Assembly (NCBI GenBank): GCA_014058105.1
Contig: JACGCM010001129.1
Location: 1,747,001-1,811,000, forward strand
DNA from: Kingdonia uniflora
Lineage: Eukaryota; Streptophyta; Magnoliopsida; Ranunculales; Circaeasteraceae
Direction of reading: 5' to 3'
Length of the DNA stretch: 64,000 nucleotides
Every line of letters starts with the position of its first letter. The stretch's first letter is position 1. The notes below the pieces were generated by a model that was not told where the DNA came from, made no database searches, and saw nothing but the letters and a program-made list of their open reading frames with translations. The translations under genes and the position numbers were made by a program. Shown one piece after another: positions 12,325 through 22,159 of the stretch.

Positions 12325-12483
12325 ATGTAACAAGTTGTCTTCATGTCATCTCCTTCACCAATCCCCAACAGTCATCTCTTTCTCCAAATACCCCAATGGT
12401 CATCTTCTCCCCAAATTTATTTTTTCTAAGTTTTGGTGTTGGTCATCTCCTTCCCCAAATACCTATATTAAAGCTTTTTTTTC

Positions 12484-12518
<35 letters not shown>
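12484..12518. repeat. (TC)n microsatellite in the MULE
   Basis: An almost pure TC run; the short arginine- or serine-rich frames across it are not genes. Confidence 0.85.
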
Positions 12519-12785
12519 TATTTTTAAGTTTAAGTATTGGTTTATCTCTGTCTATGGGAGGTAGAGGTGGTGGTAGACGTGGAGGTGGTAAAATCACTTT
12601 ATATCTTTATCTCTCTCATTAATAAGGTATTTTATGTGAAATTTGAGAAATTACCATTAAAGCTTAAAAGTAAGAAATTGGTACTAAAGACAAATTACAG
12701 GGAAATAAATTGGGACTAAAGACTAACTTATTGATGATTTATGATTTTTATTGTAAGATGATTTGTGTCCTATCTGTGATCAAGA

Positions 12786-13073
12786 TTTTCATAGTATTGG
12801 GGATTGTTCATGGTTATATAGTATGTGCAAGAAGCCAAATTGCAGTGGAATAATGTAATTCTATGTTTCTAAATCAATAGAGAACCCTGGTAGAAAGTAC
12901 TAAAAATGTTAATTCCCTATATGTGGTATTTTTCATGGTATTGGAGATTGCTCATAGTTATATAGTATGTGCAATAAGCCAAATTGTAGTGGAATAATGT
13001 AATTCTATGTTTTTAAATCAATAGAGAACCCTGGTAGAAAGTACTTAAAATGCCAATTCCCTACCTGTGGTAT
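12786..13073 (+). repeat. 144-bp tandem duplication (two units)
   Basis: Units start at 12786 and 12930 with a constant 144-bp offset; a third start of the unit (TGGTATTTTTCA) follows at about 13068. The two copies differ at roughly 10-15 positions. Confidence 0.88.
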
Positions 13074-13451
13074 TTTTCAATGGTTGAGTGATGTCATTGA
13101 GCAATCTTCAAATTCACCAATTATGAGTAGCTCCTCTTTCAAAGGTGGTTGCTTTGGTTGTGAGGAAACTAGCCATTGGTAGAAACTAGTCATTGGAGGA
13201 CTGTAGTTTGCCCTCAAGGTGGTTATGATGTTATAAAATTGTGTAAATCTACTACTCAGAGAAACAAGAGTAAGAAATTCTTAATTTATGAAAATATTGA
13301 ATGTAAGCACTTTATGTGGTTAAATGACTATATGCATAGAGAAGGAAAGCAGAATGCAAAATTTGAGACTAATTTGAATATGAAGGTGAGTGTGACTATG
13401 AGATTAGATAAATTTTGCAAAGAGTTTAAAGGGAAATCTTTAATGGGATGA
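12786..13451 (+). pseudogene. GRF-type zinc-finger array carried by the MULE
   Basis: Three GRF-like zinc fingers follow each other on the plus strand. The first two lie in a perfect-period 144-bp tandem duplication (48 codons per unit): each has a CNKPNC-like pair, the block SIENPGRKY, then KC, CGIF and, in copy two, QWLSD. The third, at about 13195-13340, has CPQGG, a KKFLIYE block and C.HFMWLND. GRF fingers bind single-stranded nucleic acid in proteins such as APE2, TOP3A and NEIL3, and also appear in plant transposon proteins. Both tandem copies share an in-frame TAA, and copy one has two more stops, so the frame is dead, unless the shared stop lies in an intron. The ORF opposes the transposase gene. 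Confidence 0.7.
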
Positions 13452-13639
13452 GATTGGTAGTATAATAGTTATTATGTGAGAGGATATAAATGTTATTGTA
13501 CCTTGTTTACCATATTAATTAAATTGTTATATTATTTTTTGCCCTTATTTTTTAAGTTTCTTTTGATACAAGTTATGTACAATTCTTCTTATGCAAGTTT
13601 GTTTTGTTTGTAATCTTAGTCATTAGTAATCTGGTGTAC

Positions 13640-13660
13640 ACAGTCTATATATACTTAACA
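13640..13660 (+). promoter_or_regulatory. TATA-box candidate inside the MULE
   Basis: TCTATATATACTTAAC lies about 180 bp before the ATG of the acidic ORF, followed by a pyrimidine-rich leader-like stretch at 13798-13825. Judged from pattern and position only. Confidence 0.4.
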
Positions 13661-13831
13661 TAACCCTAAACCTTCCCCCCAACTACCAACATTGAAAAAC
13701 TTGAACATTAGTGTTAATTATATTTTCAAGAATCCCTTAAATGCCTTTTCTTTATAAAACCAAGACTTTCCCCATACCTTCTTCAAAACCACAAGTGTTT
13801 CTTCTCTTCTCTTCTATTCAAAGCCTCAAAA

Positions 13832-14155
13832 ATGTTTCTTTTATCTACAACTGAGAGTAACTCTTCTTATGAAGAAGAGTACATTAGATTTGTTGTATGC
13901 TATGAATCATCTTTTAACAGTGAGGCTAGCTAGATGGAGGACCTATCCATTGAGGAGAGGGAGCTGATACAGTGGGACTATGGGTAGACATATTGTGAAA
14001 AATTTGATGAAGAAATAAACAAGGAAGAAGAACAGACAGATGAGGAAGAAGAAGAAGAAGAAGAAGAAGAAGAAGAAGAAGAGGCAGATAAGGAAAAAAA
14101 TAGAGCAGAAGAGAAAGAAAAATGTTTTGTTTGTGTCTGTGGGTATTGCTTTTAG
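13832..14155 (+). pseudogene. Acidic ORF with Cys-rich tail, carried by the MULE
   Basis: A 108-codon frame starts at an ATG after a leader-like sequence and ends at TAG 14153-14155. It is interrupted by two in-frame TAGs (codons 34 and 52). The product is strongly acidic with 14 consecutive glutamates encoded by a GAA run, then a basic-acidic mix and a tail with CFVCVCGYC. The overlapping polylysine frame is the same repeat in another phase. The family is not recognised; it might be a captured host gene piece or a MULE accessory gene. Confidence 0.45.
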
Positions 14156-14360
14156 TTATAGGTTCTCTTTTTGGGATGTGGTGATGTTTGTGTTTTTAGT
14201 TTGGGATCCCAGAAAGTTTTTGTTTTTGTTTTTGTTTTGTAGCACCCTTGGTATTTATCCCTATTTCTTTTCAGTTTTTGTATTTTTGTATTGTGACAAT
14301 TTTTGTGTGAATCAATAGAACTGTAATTTCCTTTCTATTTAACATTTTATATCTATTTGG

Positions 14361-14732
14361 ACCATGCTAACACCAGTTTGAGGACTGCAGTATAATTACC
14401 AGGTTGAGTACCTGCACATTTCAGACCTGTGTAGCTTCCACTTTGTGTAGCTTCCAGTTGGACCATACTAATACCAGTTTGAGTAGCCTTCTGTATATAC
14501 CAGTTTAAGTACCTACACATCAGACCTGTGTGGCTTCCATTATGTGTAGCTTCCAGTTGGACCATACTAACACCAATTTGAGTAGCCTTCTGTATATACC
14601 AGTATGAGTACTTGCACATTTTAGACCTGTGTAGCTTACAATTTATGTAGTTTCTAGTTGGACAATACTAGCATCAGTTTGAGTAGCCGTTTGTACATAC
14701 CAGTGTAAGTGCCTGAGCATTTCAGATCTGTA
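14361..14732. repeat. About 101-bp minisatellite, 3.7 units
   Basis: Units starting ACCAT.CTA(A/G)CACCAGTTTGAG begin at 14361, 14462, 14561 and 14662. Read on the minus strand, the units give repeated KATQ.G.SMVQLEAT peptides, so this could once have been part of the transposase tail. Confidence 0.88.
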
Positions 14733-14929
14733 AATTTGCAAACTGCAAAAACATTTGTCATTAAGTTATAAAATGTACTTGTTAACATATAGTCAATATA
14801 CTGATATCAAAATTATGATCACTAGATCACTTTATAGCCAAACAAAGTTAAATCACCAAATTAAGTACTCACACTTTCTAATTCCTACTAGGAGATTAAA
14901 AGGCTTTCTTGTAAGGGTTAGAGCTTGGT

Positions 14930-15790
14930 GCTTGAGCTTGCTATGTTGATTCCCTAGTTTGCCTTGGGACTTGAGCTTGCCGTGTTGATACCCTAGTTTG
15001 CCTTTGAGTTTGAGTAGCTTGAGACTGCCTTTGGGATTGGCTTGCTTGACTCTGCCTTGGGGCTTGAGTTGCTTGAGACTGCCTTTTGGCTTTACTTGCT
15101 TGACTTTGTATTGGGGCTTGAGTAACTTGAGACAACCTTTGGGCTTGACTTGCTTGACTTTGCTTTGGGGATTGAGTAGCTTGAGATTGCCTTTGGGATT
15201 GATTTGCTTGACTTTGCCTTAAGGCTTAAATAGCTTGAGACTGCATTTGGGCTTGACTTGATTGAGTTTGCCTTAGGGCTTCAGCAGCTTGAGTTTGCCT
15301 TTGAGTTTACCTTGATTGAGTTTTCCTGGGGCTTGAGTGGCTTGAGTTTGCCTTGATTGAGTTTACCTTATGCCTTGAGTAGCTTGAGTTTGCCTTTGAG
15401 TTTGCTTTGATTGAGTTTGTCAGGGACTTGAACTTGCTGTGCTGATGCCCTAGTTTGCCTTGAGGGGCTTAACTTTCTTGAGTTGGCCTTGGGGCTTGTG
15501 TAACTTGAGTTTGCCTTGGGGATTGAACTTGTTGTGTTGATGCCCTAGTTTGCCTTATGACTTGACTTGCTTGAGTTGGCCTTGGGGCTTGAGTAGCTTT
15601 AGTTTGCCTTGGGACTTGAACTTGCTGTGTTGATGCCCTAGTTTGTTTTGGGGATTAACTTGCTTGAGTTAGCCTTGGGGCTTGAGTATCTTGAGTTTGC
15701 CTTGGAGCTTGAACTTGCTGTGTTGATGCCCTAGTTTTCCTTGGGGCTTGACTTCCTTGAGTTAGCCTTGGGGCTACAATATCTTGAGTT
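14930..15790 (-). repeat. Minisatellite encoding a Gln/Ala/Pro/Arg-rich transposase tail
   Basis: Imperfect units of about 30 bp (plus strand TTGCCTTGGGGCTTGAGTAG-like) are grouped in higher-order units of about 93-98 bp, marked by GCTGTGTTGATGCCCTAG at about 15430, 15530, 15620 and 15712. On the minus strand they encode repeats such as QAPRQTQ and APRLTQ. Confidence 0.85.
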
Positions 15791-18700
15791 TGCCTTGCAC
15801 CCCTAGAAGATCTCCCACCACCACCACCTATACCACCACTTCCCCTCCCTCTTATATTTGGTGTTGCAGGTGGTAAGCCAACACTGCTCATATGTCTTGA
15901 CATGCTAACATTTGTATCTACCCTCTTAGGTGCTCTTGCCAGTCTTGGCCTTGGTGTTGCTGGTACACCCTTACAAGTTTTCTTGTTGTGACCATAGCCC
16001 CTATATTTTCCATATCTCTTATGCCTCTTTTCTTCATATGGATCAATGATTCTTTGTTTTCTAGATCTCCTAGCTCCTCTCACCAATGGGGAGGTAGAAA
16101 ATGGTTTTCTTGGTTTGTAGGCTGCATATAATACAAAAATAAGTATACATAAGAAATAAAGATTCAGATACACTTGTGTTCAAATATAAACTTTCTCCCA
16201 TTCTGATCCATCAACTACAAGATATATGGCATATTTATATGTTTAAACATATGAAGCAACTTTTTGAAAATAAGAAACATAACGATTAGCCATCCGTAAA
16301 AAAAGTTAGCTTTTAAAAAATTAGAGACCCAACTTTGTAAAAATTTAGATTATCAATAAAAAATATTTACTTAACCCATGGCCACCCATAAGGGAGTATA
16401 TCACTAACAGCATGCATACATGGTAGTTCAAAAAGTTACCATTCATGGCAGTCGCATTCATGTGTATTGGTGTTCACTTTCCATCTTTGGCCATTTATCC
16501 CAATTGTTAGAAAAGATCCTGATATGATCCCTTGAACCTGATATTGACCATAGCATTTGATCATCTTATCAATGTGGGTTTGTGCTCTAGGGACCAACAC
16601 CAAGCCTACAAAAAAGATATACATATAGTTACATAGTAGTACATGAAAAGAAGAAGAGATCTCAAACAATAATAAAAGGTCTTATTTAGCTTACCTATTT
16701 TTTCATACTCTTTTGATTTGAGCCTCATGTCATACATGAGTTTCATCAACATTATATTAAGTTTTTCTAGTAACTTGTGGATTGGCATGTCCTTAATCTT
16801 TAAAATCCACATGTCAAAAGATTCACTGAAGTTGTTTGTGATGTGTTCACACTTGGCAGTAAAAACAAAGTGGGACCTAGCCCAGTATTCAAATGGCTCC
16901 TTATATAGCTAGTCATGAGCAGCTGGGTTATCCAGTTTGAGTTGGTCCATATGCTTGTTCTTTTTAGATTGCTTAAATGCCTTTGCTGCACTCTACACTA
17001 ACTACTCTATTTGGGTCCCCTTTTAAAACTTCTTCATATTCTTGTACATATGTCTAAAGCAGAATATGTGATTTGTATGAGGAAAAAGAGTAGTCACAAC
17101 ATCAATGAGTCAATTCTATCTATCTGATATGAATGTTAGTTTTTGATTATGTAGAATGAGATAGGGCTGAAGAACCTCAAGGAAGTTGGTCCAAGTTTTT
17201 TTACATTCTGGTCTACATAAGTAAACTCTAATAGGAAATAGGCCATTGCTGCCATCCAAGGAAATCACAGATAAACAAACCTCCCCATATTTACCCATTA
17301 AAAAATAGCCATCCAAACCAAGTACAGGTCTACATCCACTTAACCATCCATCAAAACTTGCCTTAAATCACTAATAAACTTTTCCACTGGTTACTTTGAA
17401 GATCTTTACTATATTTGGCTAAAATGCTAGGGTTAGCCAATAAGACTTGTTTTATAAATTCAAGTTGAAAAATATAACCCTCATCATATGATCCAACTAT
17501 CCTATCAATGCATATAATCCAAGCATTCCATGAAGTATAATATAAAATATCAACACCATACCTTCTTGAAATCAGCTCCTTCACACCTGCTGGTCTAGTG
17601 ATTCTCACTACCCTAATTATTTCTTCAACTTCATTTGCCACCAACTGGGCATTTGCATTTTTGTTAGATTGGCCGCTCCTGCCAGGACATGTATGAATAA
17701 GATTACTACTTTCCCTTAGACTGAAAGTGGTTCCATCTGGGTTAACCCTAGCATAGAACATCCATTGATAGTTGAATTTTTAAGCCTTATTATAAATATA
17801 TCTTAACCTCATATAGTCATTCTTTTTTTGTTGGAATTGGTGCTTGTTCACAAGGGCACATTGCCTTAAAAAAAGCTCTGTAAGCATCAACTGTGGGCCA
17901 CTCCATACCAATAACCATCTCTAACCCAGGATTATGCACAGGTAACTTAATATGGTGTACTTCAGCTTCTTATGTTACAAAAATGTTATCACATTCTTTG
18001 GCCAAATCTCTGAACTCGTCATCACATCTGTATATATTAGCTTGGGTTAGACCTTCATCACCATCAACTGATGAGTGATTTGAGTAATACCCTTATACAA
18101 TATCTAGGCTATCTGGGTTAATTTATGACCATCAATTCCAAACATCAACTTCAACAAATTCTTCTACATTATTTGAAACCTCTCCCCCCAATCCAACTCT
18201 ACTATCAATTTCAGTATTAACTGGAGCATCTTCCCCCAATCCAATTCTGCCCTCTGATTCAATATTAGGTTCATCATCACTGAAGTACATATATGGCAAA
18301 TCTTCAAGTTCTTCCTCAAGTTGTTCACTTGCCCTTAGTTTTTTAAACTCTTTTAGTATTTTCTTCACTACTTTATAAACTATTGCCTTTTCTCTTTCCT
18401 ATATTATTTTCCCCTTTTTCAACTGTTTTGTCTTTTGCCTTACTTGTTTGTCTAGCTTGAGCTAGTTTTTTTGGCTTTGATACAACTTCTTTTTTTAGTC
18501 ACAACTACCTTTTGTCTACCCCTGGAAATAGACTCATGTTGAAGTGGATTAAACTATGCACTTTTATGCTGCAGTGGATCAAACTGTGTAGTTTCAACCT
18601 TAACTTAAGAAGTAGGCTATATTGGCGGTCCTTCATCTTCTTTAATCATAACTACATCTGGTTGTTCAATTAAAGGTGAGGGCACAACTTCTATAGGCAC

Positions 18701-19020
18701 TGCATATACGTAGAAATGTACACCCCACATACTATCAACATCACTACAATGTCACATATTATACAAAGTTGCATCATCACAAACATCCACTGTGTCACCT
18801 GTACATAGTATCCTCCCCACTATTCCCAGAACCAGTTGAGATAGCTTCATTTATCCCAGCAACATTTGACATAATAAACTCCAACAGACCTTGATAGTAA
18901 AACTGATCCCTATCTACATTTTCAAATATATGTATTTTCCCCTCAATATATAGACGATGTGTGTACTATGTCTCCCCAGGTTCATACCATCTACCTCCCC
19001 AATGAATAATGATATTTTTT
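14930..19020 (-). pseudogene. MULE transposase (MUDR family), decayed
   Basis: The protein would cut and rejoin the MULE ends. N-terminal pieces at about 19010-18840 contain HWGGRWYEPGE, typical of MULE N-termini, followed by an acidic region (18368-18132). The DNA-binding part follows at 17761-17363. The catalytic MULE domain shows LDGSNGLFPI and LTFISDR at 17316-17116. The SWIM-type finger is at about 16500-16440 (VNTNTHECDCHEW), and a GHNKKTC knuckle lies in the C-terminal frame at 16173-15655, where the first cysteine of the knuckle is replaced by Tyr. A Gly-rich and then a QAPRQTQ-repeat tail ends the protein. Several frameshifts and stops separate these blocks. Confidence 0.85.
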
Positions 19021-19229
19021 AGGTCATTCCTGTCATTGTAGCATACCCCAAATACTATATAATTAAGACAAATATCATTGTAGCATAATCCCTAATTTTA
19101 AAATAAAAGAAAGCCAAAACCTTAATTTTCTAATCAAACCACTTATAAAAAGCCCCAATTTTTTAATCAACCCTAATTCTTAACACAAATCTTCTAACTT
19201 TAAAAATAAGAAAACCAAAGTAACAGATA

Positions 19230-19275
19230 TTAGAGAGAGACTATTCAGAAAGAAAGAAAGAGAGAGGAAGAGAGT
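19230..19275. repeat. Purine-rich GA tract near the right MULE end
   Basis: AGAAAGAAAGAAAGAGAGAGG-like sequence. On the minus strand it would lie in the transposase 5' leader. Confidence 0.6.
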
Positions 19276-19526
19276 GAAAGACTTACATTGTGATTAGGAG
19301 AGAGATATGAGGTTCAAAGGCTTGACAAGATCAGATATTAGAGAGATCCCTCCACACTAACCAATCTATTTGATAGTTGTGGAAGTTATAAATTTTCCCT
19401 CTAAAATGATTAAGAGAGACATAGCGAATGTGTGTGTGAGACTCATGTGTGATCGTTGGGGATTGGTGAGGTAGAATTGGTGAGGTGAATTGGTAAAAGA
19501 GATGACCTGACGATAACTTATTATCT

Positions 19527-19707
19527 GTAGGAAAATATCACATCCAAATTGGGTGAGGGTAGATTAGTCACTTCATGTCATAATTTGACTTCAACGAAGG
19601 TTGACCTGTGGTCAGAGGCCATTTGGGGACCAAAGTTGCATATTTCAACACCTTGGGGACTAAAGGCAAATATTCAGTTTGTAGGTGGGACTACACTTAA
19701 AAAATCC
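19527..19707 (-). repeat. Right terminal inverted repeat of the MULE
   Basis: Reverse complement of the left repeat, with the outermost bases GGATTTTTT against GAGATTTTTTT on the left. Confidence 0.92.
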
Positions 19708-20586
19708 CCAAAAATAATGGTATTCCATTCTTGATTTAGCATCGGCCCAATTAAAGTTAGTCATTTGACTCATAGAATCGACTTGAATGGCATAAAAGAA
19801 TGAAGGGTTCTTCGTTTGTTGTTGTTCTAAATAATTCAATAATGTTTCTGCATCTCCATCCTTAAGCTCTTTCTATCGCTTTGTGCTCAAAAATTTTCTA
19901 ACATCTCTCTCAGTGAATCCCATATTGCTAATACCCCTGACTCAATTGTAAAGTAGTTGACCATCAAATTTGTTTATATCCCTAACAACCACATATTTGT
20001 CAATTTGCACTTCAGTTATGTTTCTGCGAGATCAAAGTTTATGTCATTTACTTGGAGTCGCAAGCTGATGATTATGTTCTTCAATAACCCAAGATACTAC
20101 CCATTTATCTTCGCTTTTTTCTTTCTTATTGCCATTAATGCCTTACATCCTATTCTTGTATCTGACTGAATTCTTTGTAGTTCTTCCATTGTAGCATCGT
20201 GAATACCTTGAAGTGAACATTAATATGTACAACCTATTGTTTTATTTGTTTTTTAGGACTTAGTAGCAGTGGTTTTTTTATCACTAAATCCCAAATGCCT
20301 TGTATAACTGTTGTAAAAGTTGTAAGTTCTTTTAAGAACCAAATTCCATATTGACATATGGACAAATCCTTTGTATTTCATCTTCATCTACTTCCTCATT
20401 ATCCTCTTGTGCTTCTTTAGCCATTTTAGGTATATTATCCTCACCAAAACCGTTGTCCTTGTCAAAGTTGTCTTCATCAAGAGAGTTAATGTCATGCTCA
20501 TTCACTTCGTTCTAATTTTTTTCAAGAAATTCAAAATGTTCTTGAGGAGATAAATTTGTGCTCCTATTTTCAACTTCATATTTCAT
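19708..20586 (-). pseudogene. FAR1/FRS-like gene, N-terminal part (split by the MULE)
   Basis: The minus strand starts at an ATG at 20586 and gives an acidic leader, then CPYVNMEFGS, the start of a FAR1 DNA-binding domain. TRIGCKALM marks the end of that domain, and NPSFFYAIQVD with WADAKSRM-like sequence marks the link to the transposase core, next to the MULE. A few stops and frameshifts are present. It joins 12142-10850 when the MULE is removed. Whether it was a host FRS gene or a transposon's own transposase cannot be told, since no terminal repeats of its own were found. Confidence 0.8.
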
Positions 20587-20589
20587 ATA

Positions 20590-21019
20590 TTTACCAAATA
20601 AAGAAAAAATAAACAAACAATACATGAACACTAATTATGGTTTTGTTCAAATTCCTTACCACTTAATACTAAAATAAGTTTAGATTCTCTAAATAAGGAT
20701 TTTTATTCCGAATGATTGCCAAAGTTGAAATTTTACAATGGGGTAAAGCTAATGTTAGACAACATTACAAATGAATGAACATACTAATGTTAGTTCTATA
20801 AATTTCCCAATGAAAGAAAATCAATTAAGAAGATAGCTATACCTTAATGGGTTCTTATCTTTAATGTAGAAGATGAAGTGCAATGGAGGTACAGAGAGAT
20901 GGAGGAGTAGAAGAGTCTATTGGAGAGAGAAATATTAGGTAGTGGCTTTCAATAGATCACATGAGAGATCATTAGGGGATTTCATTAATTAAAGAAAGGA
21001 AGTTGTCCACTTTTACTTA
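20590..21019. other. 5' flank of the FRS-like remnant
   Basis: AT-rich DNA without recognisable genes. A purine-rich segment lies near 20870-20935. Confidence 0.4.
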
Positions 21020-21199
21020 CTATGCCGGGGGGTCACGAGTTCGAAACCAACATCGAAGGGTCATTTGCCAAGATTTATCTTGACTTAAAATGGAGCATGC
21101 GGCTTGTGGAGGTACCGTGGTTATCACCGCGAGACTAGTTAGGAGAATGGTGAAATATGATGAACCCGAAGAACATCCGGACATCAAATAAATAAAAAA
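21020..21199 (+). mobile_element. SINE-like element (candidate)
   Basis: GAGTTCGAAACC at about 21037-21048 fits a tRNA-type box B, and the segment ends in an A-rich tail (AAATAAATAAAAAA) about 150 bp later, as SINEs do. A box A is not clear, so the 5' end may be truncated. No target duplication was identified. Confidence 0.4.
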
Positions 21200-21329
21200 C
21201 TTACTACACACTATTTTATGGGAATCCACGTAGATTGCCACATAAGCCAATTTATAAAGTAGCCTAATATTTTTGCTTGAACTCGGGGCCAACCTGGAAT
21301 GGTCGGCCTCGTAACATCATCACCCATTC

Positions 21330-21494
21330 TTTTTTTCTAATTTTTAAGGCAATTTAAAAGCTCATGAACAATAGTCATATTGTCTTGAATAGATCTCCCA
21401 TTAATAAAAAGGATTTTGGTAATGGTCAATCATAGAAGGTAGAAAAGGTTTTAGTCTATCAACCATAACTTTAGAAAAATTCTGTTAAGGGTAT
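21330..21494 (-). pseudogene. LINE reverse-transcriptase fragment, piece 3 of 3
   Basis: On the minus strand this carries the end of the RT finger region, with RLKPFLPSMI-like sequence, a RSIQDN block and HELL. It continues in frame from 34135-34087 across the E2 insertion. It is independent of the LINE at 6349-10460, which is on the other strand. Confidence 0.75.
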
Positions 21495-22007
21495 TGTATA
21501 GACCTGTCCCTCGAACTAGAGTAGCAACGAACTATTTTAATACCAGACTCACACAAAATCTACATAACATACATCCTATCGACACTGACACCTAGACCAC
21601 GGACTAAAAATGAGCATAGATCGAGCATTCCAAAAGAATAGAATGATTCAAGGACACCTTCCCTCACGAGTTGGCAGTTATAGGAAAAGCCTCCATTCTT
21701 TCCCCTAATCCAGGAGAATATATTGGCATACACGAACTGAGGATGAGATCTATAAAACGGATAACATAAAGAGGAGACAGGATGAAGGATTTTTTACTCA
21801 AAAGATCTCAATTGTATTCAACATTTATTAGTCTTAAGCAATAAAACAATTATTAATAAATCCTCGAGCCGAGGTTGTGGTTTTTAACCTATTTAAAGGT
21901 TTTTGCGCTAAAACTTGTATTATCTTATATTGTCTATTTATTAATATTTGCGTCACAGGTACATTTGGTGTAAGAGGCCATTCGAACTACGAATTTAGGT
22001 TCTTACA
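21495..22007 (+). repeat. 5' LTR of E2
   Basis: 513 bp, TGTA...TTACA, aligned end to end with the 3' LTR. TATA-like CTATAAAACG lies at about 21751 and AATAAAA at about 21840. Confidence 0.92.
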
Positions 22008-22030
22008 TTTTGTGCCATCTGTGAGAATCG
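22008..22030 (+). other. Primer-binding site of E2 (decayed)
   Basis: TTTGTGCCATCTGTGAGAA follows the LTR. It looks like the TGGCGCCGTCTGTGGGAA type common after LTRs of this lineage with G/C to A/T changes; the tRNA cannot be named with certainty. Confidence 0.55.
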
Positions 22031-22159
22031 AAGTTATATTTTACAAAATCCTAAGGTAGATAGTTACTCAAAGATCATCATCATTCAATTGTGGTGAATC
22101 CCAGACGACCAGCCTCAGTTGCTCAACACAAAATTTCAATAGAACCTAATTAGTTAGCA

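Larger units (their letters stand above)
12143..19707 (-). mobile_element. Mutator-like element (MULE) with long TIRs
   Basis: Near-identical inverted repeats of about 182 bp bound a 7.6-kb segment. The flanks carry CCAAAATAA at 12134-12142 and CCAAAAATAA at 19708-19717, a 9-bp Mutator-type target duplication with one extra A. The element sits in the FAR1-like gene, whose frame (YHYFGDVICFD) is restored when the element and one duplication copy are removed. Inside are a minus-strand transposase and, convergent to it, plus-strand GRF zinc-finger and acidic ORFs. Coding regions are decayed, so the element is probably immobile by itself. Confidence 0.9.

Noticed and set aside
14040..14318. 92-codon plus-strand frame starting with a long polylysine run
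   Set aside because: It is the GAA microsatellite read in another phase; the Glu frame of the acidic ORF explains it better.
14998..15222. Plus-strand Leu-rich frame over the MULE minisatellite
   Set aside because: Shadow of the repeat that is coding, if at all, on the minus strand as the transposase tail.
21037..21048. tRNA-like box B (GAGTTCGAAACC) as a tRNA gene
   Set aside because: No cloverleaf or acceptor stem could be drawn; kept only as a SINE candidate.
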